This document shows, one piece after another, positions 1 to 10,096 of a DNA stretch of 64,000 nt; within the stretch, counting starts at the first letter, position 1, and every line of letters begins with the position of its first letter. Location: NCBI RefSeq assembly GCF_047425865.1, contig NZ_CP179735.1. One strand, given 5' to 3'. A model generated the notes under the pieces. The model was given only the letters and a program-made list of their open reading frames with translations. It searched no databases and had not been told where the DNA came from. Origin of the DNA: Macrococcoides equi (GTDB lineage Bacteria > Bacillota > Bacilli > Staphylococcales > Staphylococcaceae). The position numbers and the translations under genes were made by a program.

Positions 1-2745
1 GGAGCTATAAATGTAACGAAAGCTGGAAATTATAAAGGTCTGGTTGAAGTTACTTATCCTGATAACACGACTGAAATAGTAGAAGTTCCAGTCATCGTAA
101 CAGATGTGCCGGACAATACTGAAACAAAGCCAGTAGCGTTAACAGAAACAGTCATTGAAGATGGCAAATATGACTTAACAGATAATATCGATCCATCATC
201 AGTACCAGCAGGCACGACATTTAAAGATGTCACACCAGAAGAAGCGATTAATGTTGCGAAAGCTGGAAGTTATACTGGTTTAGTTGAATTAACATATCCA
301 GATGGCACGACATCAACAGTTAAAGTACCTGTTAATGTAACTGACGTACCAGATAATATGGAAACAACACCAGTAGTCATCACGGAGATAGTCGTTGAGG
401 ATGACACGTATGATTTAACGGATAATATAAATGTTTCTTCAATCCCTGCAGGAACTAAGATTGTAGATGTAACACCTTCTGGAGCAATTGATGTGACGAA
501 AGCTGGAGATTATCAAGGTACATTAGAATTAACTTATCCGGATGGTACTAAAGCGACAATTATAGTACCGGTTAAAGTTACAGATGTTGCTGATAATAGT
601 GAAACAACGCCAGTAGTGATTAATGAGTCGGTAATTGAAGACGGCACATATGATTTAACAGATAATATCGACCCATCATCAGTACCAACAGGCACAACAT
701 TTAAAGATATAACTCCAACTGATGGGATTAATGTCTCACGAGCTGGAAAATATACTGGATTATTAGAATTAACTTATCCAGATGATACAAAGGAAAGTGT
801 TGAAATACCTGTAGAAGTCATCGATGTACCGGACAATGAAGAGCATAAACCAGAACCTATTACAGAATATGTAGAAGAAGATGGTACTTACGACTTAACG
901 GATAATGTTGATCCGACATCAGTATCAACAGGCACAACGATTAAAGATATCACACCAGCGAATGCGATCAATGTGGCTAAAGCTGGAGAATACAAAGGCT
1001 TAGTGGAGTTAACGTATCCAGATAAAACAATTGCTAACGTTGAAATCATTGTGGTAGTTAAGGATGTACCGGATAACACAGAAACTGATCCAGTTGCAAT
1101 AACAGAAACAGTCGTTGAGGATGGCACATATGATTTAACAGACAATATCGATTCGACATCAATCCCAGCAGGTACACAGATTGTAGATGTAACACCAGCA
1201 AATGCGATTAACGTTGCAAAAGCTGGAGAATACAAAGGCTTAGTAGAGTTAACATATCCAGATGGCACAGTAGAAACAGTGGAAATTCCAGTCATCGTTA
1301 CAGATGTACCGGATAATAATGAAACGACGCCGATTGTTATCAAAGAGGTTGTTGTAGAAGACAGCACTTATGACTTAACTGATAACATTGAACCGACATC
1401 TGTTCCGGCAGGTACAACATTTAGAGATGTGACGCCAGCCGACGCAATTAATGTGACACGAGCTGGAATATATAAAGGTCAGCTGGAATTAACGTATCCA
1501 GATGGCACAACATCTATCGTTGAAGTACCGGTTGAAGTTACCGATGTTCCTGATAACACGGAAACTAAACCATTAGTAACTACAGAGATAATAGAGGAAG
1601 ACGGCACATATGATTTAACGGACAATATTAATCTCACTACAATCCCTACTGGAACGAAGATTGTAGACGTTACGCCAGCGAACACGATTGATGTGACGAA
1701 AGCAGGAGAATATAAAGGTTCTGTGGAATTAACATATCCGGATGGAACAACATCAATTATTGACGTTCCAGTGGTTGTAACCGATGTAGCAGATAACACT
1801 GAAGTTGCACCGAAAGCTATTACGGAAACAGTTGTAGAGGATAACAATTATGATTTAACTGATAATATTGATCTTTCAACTGTACCGGCAGGCACTACAA
1901 TCAAAGATGTAACGCCAGCGAATGCAATTAATGTGACGAAAGCCGGCGACTATAAAGGTGTAGTAGAGCTAACATATCCAGACGGAACTACTACAACGAT
2001 GGTAATACCAGTCATCGTGTCAGATGTACCGGATAACAGTGAGACTTCACCTGTTCCGGTTACAGAAACAATTAAAGAAGATGATAAATATGATTTAACA
2101 GACAATGTTGATTTATCTTCTATTCCGCCTGATACAGTAATTGAAGACGTAACTCTGGCAGATACAATTAATGTGAGGAAAGCAGGTAAGTATAAAGGCT
2201 TCTTAGCATTAACGTATCCAGATGGAACAACAGAGACAATCGAAGTGCCGGTAATTGTAACGGATGTTCCAGATAATACAGAGACAGCACCAGTTGCAAT
2301 CCCTGAAACAATCAAAGAAGATGAAGGATATGACTTACTGGATAATATCGATTTATCTTCTATTCCGCCTGGTACAACATTCGTAGATGTTACTCCAGCG
2401 AATACGATTAATGTCGCGAAGAGTGGAAGATATAGAGGCTTCCTTGCGATGAGATACCCAGATGGAACAACAGCGACAATCGAAGTACCGGTAATTGTAA
2501 CGGATGTACCGGATAATACAGAGACAGCACCAGTTGCAATTACTGAAACAATTGAAGAAGATAATGCATATGATTTAACAGATAATATTGATCTATCTTC
2601 AGTGCCGACAGGTACAACAATTGTAGATATCACACCGGATAATGCGATTAATATAGCTAAAGCAGGAACTTATAATGGTTTAGTGGAATTAACGTATCCG
2701 GATGGCACGAAAGCTACAGTGGAAGTGCCAGTCAAAGTAACGGAT
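1..2745 (+). repeat. type I 240-bp tandem repeats of the surface protein
   Basis: One partial unit (1-105) and eleven full 240-bp units (106-2,745) each encode 80 aa, running from a (P/A)DN motif through YDLTDN and TYPDGT to VTDV. They are clearly related but diverged in both DNA and protein, so they are the older part of the array. Confidence 0.9.
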
Positions 2746-5700
2746 GTTCCAGATAATACTGAAAATAAACCAGTTGTGTCTGATGAAACAGTTGTTGAAG
2801 ATGGCACTTACAACTTAACAGACAACGTGACATCAGTACCGGCAGGTACAACATTCAAGGATGTAACGCCACCGAATACAATAGATGTGACAAAAGCCGG
2901 CACATACACTGGTTTAGTAGAAGTTACGTATCCAGATGGTACAACGGCAACAATCGAAGTACCGGTAACAGTAACGAACGTACCGGATAACACAGAGAAC
3001 AAACCAGCTGCGACAACCGAGATAATGACAGAAGACGGCACGTATGACTTAACAGACAACGTAACATCAGTACCGGCAGGCACAACATTCAAGGATGTAA
3101 CGCCACCGAATACGATAGATGTGACAAAAGCCGGCACGTACACGGGTGTAGTTGAAGTCACGTATCCGGATGGTACAACAACAACAATTGAAGTGCCGGT
3201 AACGGTAACGGATGTTCCGGATAACACAGAAAACAAACCAGTTGCGACAGAAGAGGTAGTCATCGAAGATGGCACATATGATTTAACAGATAATGTGACA
3301 TCAGTACCAGCAGGCACAACGTTCAAAGATATTACGCCAGCAGGCGTGATTAATGTAGCGAAAGCCGGCACGTACACGGGTGTAGTGGAAGTCACATATC
3401 CGGATGGCTCAACGACAACAGTCGAGGTACCAGTCAAAGTAACGGATGTTCCGGATAATACTGAAAATAAACCAGTTGTGGCTGATGAAACAGTTGTTGA
3501 AGATGGCACTTACAACCTAACAGACAACGTGACATCAGTACCGGCAGGTACAACATTCAAGGATGTAACGCCGCCAAACACAATAGATGTGACAAAAGCC
3601 GGAACATACACTGGTTTAGTAGAAGTTACCTATCCAGATGGTACAACGGCAACAATCGAAGTACCGGTAACAGTAACGAACGTACCGGATAACACAGAGA
3701 ACAAACCAGCTGCGACAACCGAGATAATGACAGAAGACGGCACATATGACTTAACGGACAACGTGACATCAGTACCGGCAGGCACAACATTCAAGGATGT
3801 AACGCCACCGAACACTATTGATATAACGAAAGCTGGCACGTACACGGGTATAGTGGAAGTCACGTATCCGGATGGTACAACGACAACAATCGAAGTGCCA
3901 GTAACAGTGACGGATGTACCGGATAACACAGAAAACAAACCAGTTGCGACAGAAGAAACAGTCATCGAAGATGGCACATATGATTTAACAGATAATGTGA
4001 CATCAGTACCAGCAGGCACAACGTTCAAAGATATTACGCCAGCAGGCGTGATCAATGTGGCGAAAGCCGGCACGTACACTGGAATAGTTGAAGTCACATA
4101 TCCGGATGGCACAACGACAACAGTCGATGTACCAGTCAAAGTAACGGATGTACCGGATAATACTGAAAGTAAACCGGTTGTGGCTGATGAAACAGTTGTT
4201 GAAGATGGCACTTACAACCTAACAGACAACGTGACATCAGTACCGGCAGGTACAACATTCAAGGATGTAACGCCGCCGAATACAATAGATGTGACAAAAG
4301 CCGGAACATACACTGGTTTAGTAGAAGTTACGTATCCAGATGGAACAACAGCGACAATCGAAGTACCAGTAACAGTAACGAACGTACCGGATAACACAGA
4401 GAACAAACCAGCTGCGACAACCGAGATAATGACAGAAGACGGCACATATGACTTAACGGACAACGTGACATCAGTACCGGCAGGCACAACATTCAAGGAT
4501 GTAACGCCACCGAACTCTATTGATGTAACGAAAGCGGGCACGTACACGGGTATAGTGGAAGTCACGTATCCGGATGGTACAACGACAACAATCGAGGTAC
4601 CAGTCAAAGTAACGGATGTACCGGATAACACAGAAAACAAACCGGTTGCGACAGAAGAAACAGTCATCGAAGATGGCACATACGACTTAACAGATAATGT
4701 GACATCAGTACCAGCAGGCACAACGTTCAAAGATATTACGCCAGCAGGCGTGATCAATATCGCGAAAGCCGGCACGTACACTGGAATAGTTGAAGTCACA
4801 TATCCGGATGGCACAATGACAACAGTCGATGTACCAGTCAAAGTAACGGATGTACCGGATAATACTGAAAATAAACCAGTTGTGGCTGATGAAACAGTTG
4901 TTGAAGATGGCACTTACAACCTAACAGACAACGTGACATCAGTACCGGCAGGTACAACATTCAAGGATGTAACGCCGCCGAATACAATAGATGTGACAAA
5001 AGCCGGAACATACACTGGTTTAGTAGAAGTTACCTATCCAGATGGTACAACGGCAACAATCGAAGTACCGGTAACAGTAACGAACGTACCGGATAACACA
5101 GAGAACGAACCAGCTGCGACAACCGAGATAATGACAGAAGACGGCACATATGATTTAACGGACAACGTAACATCAGTACCGGCAGGCACAACATTCAAGG
5201 ATGTAACGCCACCGAACACTATTGATGTAACAAAAGCTGGCACGTACACGGGTATAGTTGAAGTCACTTATCCGGATGGTACAACAACAACAATTGAAGT
5301 GCCGGTAACAGTGACGGATGTTCCGGATAACACAGAAAACAAACCAGTTGCGACAGAAGAGGCAGTCATCGAAGATGGCACATACGACTTAACAGATAAT
5401 GTGACATCAGTACCAGCAGGCACAACGTTCAAAGATATTACGCCAGCAGGCGTGATCAATGTGGCGAAAGCCGGCACGTACACTGGAATAGTTGAAGTCA
5501 CTTATCCAGATGGCACAACGACAACAGTCGATGTACCAGTCAAAGTAACGGATGTTCCGGATAATACTGAAAGTAAACCGGTTGTGGCTGATGAAACAGT
5601 TGTTGAAGATGGCACTTACAACCTAACAGACAACGTGACATCAGTACCGGCAGGTACAACATTCAAGGATGTAACGCCGCCGAATACAATAGATGTGACA

Positions 5701-8700
5701 AAAGCCGGAACATACACTGGTTTAGTAGAAGTTACGTATCCAGATGGAACAACAGCGACAATCGAAGTACCGGTAACAGTAACGAACGTACCGGATAACA
5801 CAGAGAACAAACCAGCTGCGACAACCGAGATAATGACAGAAGACGGCACATATGACTTAACGGACAACGTGACATCAGTACCGGCAGGCACAACATTCAA
5901 GGATGTAACGCCACCGAACACTATTGATGTAACAAAAGCTGGCACGTACACGGGTATAGTTGAAGTCACTTATCCGGATGGTACAACAACAACAATCGAG
6001 GTACCAGTCAAAGTAACGGATGTTCCGGATAACACAGAAAACAAACCAGTTGCGACAGAAGAAACAGTCATCGAAGATGGCACATATGATTTAACAGATA
6101 ATGTGACATCAGTACCAGCAGGCACAACGTTCAAAGATATTACGCCAGCAGGCGTGATCAATGTGGCGAAAGCCGGCACGTACACTGGAATAGTTGAAGT
6201 CACTTATCCAGATGGCACAACGACAACAGTCGATGTACCAGTCAAAGTAACGGATGTTCCGGATAATACTGAAAGTAAACCGGTTGTGGCTGATGAAACA
6301 GTTGTTGAAGATGGCACTTACAACCTAACAGACAACGTGACATCAGTACCGGCAGGTACAACATTCAAGGATGTAACGCCGCCGAATACAATAGATGTGA
6401 CAAAAGCCGGAACATACACTGGTTTAGTAGAAGTTACGTATCCAGATGGAACAACAGCGACAATCGAAGTACCGGTAACAGTAACGAACGTACCGGATAA
6501 CACAGAGAACAAACCAGCTGCGACAACCGAGATAATGACAGAAGACGGCACATATGACTTAACGGACAACGTGACATCAGTACCGGCAGGCACAACATTC
6601 AAGGATGTAACGCCACCGAACACTATTGATGTAACAAAAGCTGGCACGTACACGGGTATAGTTGAAGTCACTTATCCGGATGGTACAACAACAACAATCG
6701 AGGTACCAGTCAAAGTAACGGATGTTCCGGATAACACAGAAAACAAACCAGTTGCGACAGAAGAAACAGTCATCGAAGATGGCACATATGATTTAACAGA
6801 TAATGTGACATCAGTACCAGCAGGCACAACGTTCAAAGATATTACGCCAGCAGGCGTGATCAATGTGGCGAAAGCCGGCACGTACACTGGAATAGTTGAA
6901 GTCACATATCCGGATGGCACAACGACAACAGTCGATGTACCAGTCAAAGTAACGGATGTTCCGGATAATACTGAAAATAAACCAGTTGTGGCTGATGAAA
7001 CAGTTGTTGAAGATGGCACTTACAACTTAACAGACAACGTGACATCAGTACCGGCAGGTACAACATTCAAGGATGTAACGCCGCCAAACACAATAGATGT
7101 AACAAAAGCCGGAACATACACTGGTTTAGTAGAAGTTACGTATCCAGATGGAACAACAGCGACAATCGAAGTGCCGGTAACAGTAACGAACGTACCGGAT
7201 AACACAGAGAACAAACCAGCTGCGACAACCGAGATAATGACAGAAGACGGCACATATGACTTAACGGACAACGTAACATCAGTACCGGCAGGCACAACAT
7301 TCAAGGATGTAACGCCACCGAACACTATTGATGTATCAAAAGCTGGCACGTACACTGGAGTAGTAGAAATCACTTATCCAGATGGAACAACGGCGACAAT
7401 CGAAGTGCCGGTAACAGTAACAAATGTACCGGATAATACAGAAAATAAACCGGTTGTGTCTGATGAAGTAGTCATCGAAGACGGCACGTATGACTTAACA
7501 GACAATGTAACATCAGTACCGGCAGGCACAACATTCAAGGATGTAACGCCACCGAACACTATTGATGTATCAAAAGCTGGAACGTACACTGGAGTAGTAG
7601 AAATCACTTATCCAGATGGAACAACGGCGACAATCGAAGTGCCGGTAACAGTAACAAATGTACCGGATAACACAGAAAACAAACCGGTTGTGGCTGAAGA
7701 AACAGTTGTTGAAGATGGTACTTACAACCTAACAGACAACGTGACATCAGTACCGGCAGGCACAACATTCAAGGATGTAACGCCACCGAATACGATAGAT
7801 GTGACAAAAGCTGGCACATACACGGGTGTAGTGGAAGTCACGTATCCGGATGGTACAACGACAACAATCGAGGTACCAGTAATGGTAACGGATGTACCGG
7901 ATAACACAGAAAACAAACCGGTTGCGACAGAAGAAACAGTCATCGAAGATGGCACATATGATTTAACAGATAATGTGACATCAGTACCAGCAGGTACAAC
8001 GTTCAAAGATATTACGCCAGCAGGCGTGATCAATGTGGCGAAAGCCGGCACGTACACGGGTGTAGTGGAAGTCACATATCCGGATGGCACAACAACAACA
8101 ATCGAAGTGCCGGTAACGGTAACGGATGTACCGGATAACACAGAAAACAAACCGGTTGCGACAGAAGAAACAGTCATCGAAGATGGCACATACGACTTAA
8201 CAGATAATGTGACATCAGTACCAGCAGGCACAACGTTCAAAGATATTACGCCAGCAGGCGTGATCAATGTGGCGAAAGCCGGTACGTACACGGGTGTAGT
8301 TGAAGTCACTTATCCAGATGGCACAACGACAACAGTCGAAGTACCAGTGATAGTAACGGATGTACCGGATAATACGGAAAATAAACCAGTATCTATACCA
8401 GAAAAAGTTGTTGAAGGTGGAGGATATGATCTATCAGATAATATTGATAGAGATACTGTGCCACCAGGAAGTGTGATAAACGATGTAACTCCAGGTGGAA
8501 CTATAGATGTTTCTCAACCAGGAACATATACTGGTACAGTAGAAGTTACTTATCCGGATGGATCGACAGAAATTATTAAGATACCTGTAATAATTACAGA
8601 AAAACCAGCTCAAAAATTGATGATTGGTGATACTGTTTGGAATGATGAAAATGCTGATGGATTACAAAATGTTGGTGAAAACGGAATAGCAGGAGCGACT

Positions 8701-9996
8701 GTAACTCTGATTACACCGGAAGGAAAAATAATATCTACAATAACTGATGAATTTGGTAAATATGCATTTAAAGATTTATCACCAGGAAACTATACGATTT
8801 ATTTCGATACTCCAGCTAATGCGATATCAACATTCATCAATGTAAATGGTAATACAGCAGATAGTATAGACTCTGATGGTTCAGTAATTACGTTACAGTT
8901 AACAGATGATAATATCACGATTGATAGTGGATTCTACTTTACTAAAGGTTCATCAGTGAAGCCGACAGAACCAACGACACCGACGGATCCAGTGAAACCA
9001 ACAGAGCCAACGACACCAACAGATCCAGTAAAACCAACAGAACCAACGACACCGACAGATCCAGTAAAACCAACAGAACCAACGACACCAACGGATCCAG
9101 TGAAACCAACAGAGCCAACGATACCAACAGATCCAGTGAAACCAACAGAGCCAACGACACCAACGGGTCCAGTGAAACCAACAGAACCAACGACACCAAC
9201 AGATCCAGTGAAACCAACAGAGCCAACGACACCGATGGATCCAGTCAAACCAACAGAACCGACGACACCAACGGATCCAGTAAAACCAACAGAACCATCG
9301 ACACCGACGGATCCAGTGAAACCGACAGAACCAACGACACCAACGGATCCAGTGAAACCAACAGAGCCGACACCACCGACGGATCCAGTGAAACCAACAG
9401 AACCAACGACACCGACGGACCCAGTGAAACCAACAGAACCATCGACACCAACGGATCCAGTGAAACCAACAGAACCGACGACACCAACGGATCCAGTGAA
9501 ACCATCAGAGCCGACACCACCGACGGATCCAGTGAAACCAACAGAACCAACGACACCGACGGATCCAGTGAAACCAACAGAACCAACGACACCGACGGAT
9601 CCAGTGAAACCAACAGAACCGACAGAAGCTGTTGGTCCTAATGAAGAGCCGTTAGAGGGTGTGCTGCCAATGTATATCATAGATGATGAACAACCACTTG
9701 AAGGACAGTTACCGATGCATATCATTGAAGACGAACAACCGTTAGAAGGTGTGCTGCCAATGCACATTGAAGATGAGCAGCCAGAAGAGGGCGTATTGCC
9801 TATTGCTATTCCTGAGGAGGAGCAAGCTCCAAGCGATGTAACTCACCAGGATGCGGTCCAAGATGATAAAGCTTTATCACTTCCTGATACAGGTGAAAGA
9901 CATCAAAATGGTATAGTGATTGGTACTGCATTTGCAGTTGGAGGTTTATTACTACTCATTGCACGTAGAAAAAAACGTGAGGAAGAAGAAGAATAA
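1..9996 (+). CDS. giant LPXTG cell-wall-anchored surface protein with Rib/YPDG-like repeats (5' partial)
   Basis: The reading frame is open from base 1, so the gene starts upstream and only its C-terminal 3,331 codons are visible. The order is: 12 repeats of 80 aa (the first incomplete), 24 of 78 aa, one divergent repeat, a SdrD-B/Cna-B-like domain (about 8,611-8,940, motif GDTVWNDENADG), a Pro/Thr stalk of 18 twelve-residue units, four acidic PLEG(V/Q)LPM units, sorting signal LPDTG (9,880-9,894), a hydrophobic segment and a basic RRKKR tail. The repeats carry the TYPDGT motif of Rib/alpha/Esp-type repeats. Sortase A should anchor the protein to peptidoglycan, with the repeats forming a long rod that displays an unseen N-terminal domain, probably for adhesion or biofilm. 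Oddly, five Glu residues follow the basic tail. Ligand unknown. Confidence 0.95.
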   Translation, partial: GAINVTKAGNYKGLVEVTYPDNTTEIVEVPVIVTDVPDNTETKPVALTETVIEDGKYDLTDNIDPSSVPAGTTFKDVTPEEAINVAKAGSYTGLVELTYPDGTTSTVKVPVNVTDVPDNMETTPVVITEIVVEDDTYDLTDNINVSSIPAGTKIVDVTPSGAIDVTKAGDYQGTLELTYPDGTKATIIVPVKVTDVADNSETTPVVINESVIEDGTYDLTDNIDPSSVPTGTTFKDITPTDGINVSRAGKYTGLLELTYPDDTKESVEIPVEVIDVPDNEEHKPEPITEYVEEDGTYDLTDNVDPTSVSTGTTIKDITPANAINVAKAGEYKGLVELTYPDKTIANVEIIVVVKDVPDNTETDPVAITETVVEDGTYDLTDNIDSTSIPAGTQIVDVTPANAINVAKAGEYKGLVELTYPDGTVETVEIPVIVTDVPDNNETTPIVIKEVVVEDSTYDLTDNIEPTSVPAGTTFRDVTPADAINVTRAGIYKGQLELTYPDGTTSIVEVPVEVTDVPDNTETKPLVTTEIIEEDGTYDLTDNINLTTIPTGTKIVDVTPANTIDVTKAGEYKGSVELTYPDGTTSIIDVPVVVTDVADNTEVAPKAITETVVEDNNYDLTDNIDLSTVPAGTTIKDVTPANAINVTKAGDYKGVVELTYPDGTTTTMVIPVIVSDVPDNSETSPVPVTETIKEDDKYDLTDNVDLSSIPPDTVIEDVTLADTINVRKAGKYKGFLALTYPDGTTETIEVPVIVTDVPDNTETAPVAIPETIKEDEGYDLLDNIDLSSIPPGTTFVDVTPANTINVAKSGRYRGFLAMRYPDGTTATIEVPVIVTDVPDNTETAPVAITETIEEDNAYDLTDNIDLSSVPTGTTIVDITPDNAINIAKAGTYNGLVELTYPDGTKATVEVPVKVTDVPDNTENKPVVSDETVVEDGTYNLTDNVTSVPAGTTFKDVTPPNTIDVTKAGTYTGLVEVTYPDGTTATIEVPVTVTNVPDNTENKPAATTEIMTEDGTYDLTDNVTSVPAGTTFKDVTPPNTIDVTKAGTYTGVVEVTYPDGTTTTIEVPVTVTDVPDNTENKPVATEEVVIEDGTYDLTDNVTSVPAGTTFKDITPAGVINVAKAGTYTGVVEVTYPDGSTTTVEVPVKVTDVPDNTENKPVVADETVVEDGTYNLTDNVTSVPAGTTFKDVTPPNTIDVTKAGTYTGLVEVTYPDGTTATIEVPVTVTNVPDNTENKPAATTEIMTEDGTYDLTDNVTSVPAGTTFKDVTPPNTIDITKAGTYTGIVEVTYPDGTTTTIEVPVTVTDVPDNTENKPVATEETVIEDGTYDLTDNVTSVPAGTTFKDITPAGVINVAKAGTYTGIVEVTYPDGTTTTVDVPVKVTDVPDNTESKPVVADETVVEDGTYNLTDNVTSVPAGTTFKDVTPPNTIDVTKAGTYTGLVEVTYPDGTTATIEVPVTVTNVPDNTENKPAATTEIMTEDGTYDLTDNVTSVPAGTTFKDVTPPNSIDVTKAGTYTGIVEVTYPDGTTTTIEVPVKVTDVPDNTENKPVATEETVIEDGTYDLTDNVTSVPAGTTFKDITPAGVINIAKAGTYTGIVEVTYPDGTMTTVDVPVKVTDVPDNTENKPVVADETVVEDGTYNLTDNVTSVPAGTTFKDVTPPNTIDVTKAGTYTGLVEVTYPDGTTATIEVPVTVTNVPDNTENEPAATTEIMTEDGTYDLTDNVTSVPAGTTFKDVTPPNTIDVTKAGTYTGIVEVTYPDGTTTTIEVPVTVTDVPDNTENKPVATEEAVIEDGTYDLTDNVTSVPAGTTFKDITPAGVINVAKAGTYTGIVEVTYPDGTTTTVDVPVKVTDVPDNTESKPVVADETVVEDGTYNLTDNVTSVPAGTTFKDVTPPNTIDVTKAGTYTGLVEVTYPDGTTATIEVPVTVTNVPDNTENKPAATTEIMTEDGTYDLTDNVTSVPAGTTFKDVTPPNTIDVTKAGTYTGIVEVTYPDGTTTTIEVPVKVTDVPDNTENKPVATEETVIEDGTYDLTDNVTSVPAGTTFKDITPAGVINVAKAGTYTGIVEVTYPDGTTTTVDVPVKVTDVPDNTESKPVVADETVVEDGTYNLTDNVTSVPAGTTFKDVTPPNTIDVTKAGTYTGLVEVTYPDGTTATIEVPVTVTNVPDNTENKPAATTEIMTEDGTYDLTDNVTSVPAGTTFKDVTPPNTIDVTKAGTYTGIVEVTYPDGTTTTIEVPVKVTDVPDNTENKPVATEETVIEDGTYDLTDNVTSVPAGTTFKDITPAGVINVAKAGTYTGIVEVTYPDGTTTTVDVPVKVTDVPDNTENKPVVADETVVEDGTYNLTDNVTSVPAGTTFKDVTPPNTIDVTKAGTYTGLVEVTYPDGTTATIEVPVTVTNVPDNTENKPAATTEIMTEDGTYDLTDNVTSVPAGTTFKDVTPPNTIDVSKAGTYTGVVEITYPDGTTATIEVPVTVTNVPDNTENKPVVSDEVVIEDGTYDLTDNVTSVPAGTTFKDVTPPNTIDVSKAGTYTGVVEITYPDGTTATIEVPVTVTNVPDNTENKPVVAEETVVEDGTYNLTDNVTSVPAGTTFKDVTPPNTIDVTKAGTYTGVVEVTYPDGTTTTIEVPVMVTDVPDNTENKPVATEETVIEDGTYDLTDNVTSVPAGTTFKDITPAGVINVAKAGTYTGVVEVTYPDGTTTTIEVPVTVTDVPDNTENKPVATEETVIEDGTYDLTDNVTSVPAGTTFKDITPAGVINVAKAGTYTGVVEVTYPDGTTTTVEVPVIVTDVPDNTENKPVSIPEKVVEGGGYDLSDNIDRDTVPPGSVINDVTPGGTIDVSQPGTYTGTVEVTYPDGSTEIIKIPVIITEKPAQKLMIGDTVWNDENADGLQNVGENGIAGATVTLITPEGKIISTITDEFGKYAFKDLSPGNYTIYFDTPANAISTFINVNGNTADSIDSDGSVITLQLTDDNITIDSGFYFTKGSSVKPTEPTTPTDPVKPTEPTTPTDPVKPTEPTTPTDPVKPTEPTTPTDPVKPTEPTIPTDPVKPTEPTTPTGPVKPTEPTTPTDPVKPTEPTTPMDPVKPTEPTTPTDPVKPTEPSTPTDPVKPTEPTTPTDPVKPTEPTPPTDPVKPTEPTTPTDPVKPTEPSTPTDPVKPTEPTTPTDPVKPSEPTPPTDPVKPTEPTTPTDPVKPTEPTTPTDPVKPTEPTEAVGPNEEPLEGVLPMYIIDDEQPLEGQLPMHIIEDEQPLEGVLPMHIEDEQPEEGVLPIAIPEEEQAPSDVTHQDAVQDDKALSLPDTGERHQNGIVIGTAFAVGGLLLLIARRKKREEEEE
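2746..8361 (+). repeat. type II 234-bp tandem repeats with a 702-bp higher-order unit
   Basis: Exactly 24 units of 234 bp (5,616 bp) encode 78 aa each. Relative to type I they lack two residues after YDLTDN. Units cycle as A (KPVVADETVV), B (KPAATTEIMT) and C (KPVATEETVI), so a 702-bp A-B-C block recurs about six times with very few base changes. The tail of the array breaks the order (A, B, D, A, C, C). Near identity at synonymous positions points to recent expansion or gene conversion. Confidence 0.92.
8956..9603 (+). repeat. 36-bp Pro/Thr stalk repeats (18 units)
   Basis: Eighteen 36-bp units encode VKPTEPTTPTDP, with occasional T to S, P, I or M and D to G changes, followed by a partial unit. 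Pro/Thr-rich stretches of this kind usually span the cell wall just before an LPXTG anchor. Confidence 0.93.
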
Positions 9997-10028
9997 AATT
10001 TCAGGGAGCATTTGCTCCCTGAAATTTT
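9995..10028 (+). terminator. rho-independent terminator of the surface-protein gene
   Basis: A perfect 15-bp inverted repeat (9,995-10,009 with 10,014-10,028) with a 4-nt loop begins at the TAA stop and ends in a T-rich tract. Confidence 0.88.
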
Positions 10029-10046
10029 ATTTAATCATCATACAAA

Positions 10047-10081
10047 AAAGAAGCTGTAATCATTACGATTACAGCTTCTTT
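10047..10081 (-). terminator. terminator of the catalase gene
   Basis: A perfect 15-bp stem (10,047-10,061 with 10,067-10,081) lies just after the catalase stop. Read on the minus strand it is followed by a run of U. It may also act as a back-up stop from the other side. Confidence 0.85.
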
Positions 10082-10096
10082 ATATTGTTCTATTAA

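Noticed and set aside
888..8309. Many long antisense frames opposite the surface-protein repeats
   Set aside because: Repetition and biased codons of the sense gene keep the opposite strand free of stops; there are no ribosome sites and the predicted proteins are Ser/Thr/Val-rich mirror translations.
8934..9767. Antisense Gly/Ser/Val-rich frames opposite the Pro/Thr stalk
   Set aside because: Direct by-product of the 36-bp repeats on the other strand.
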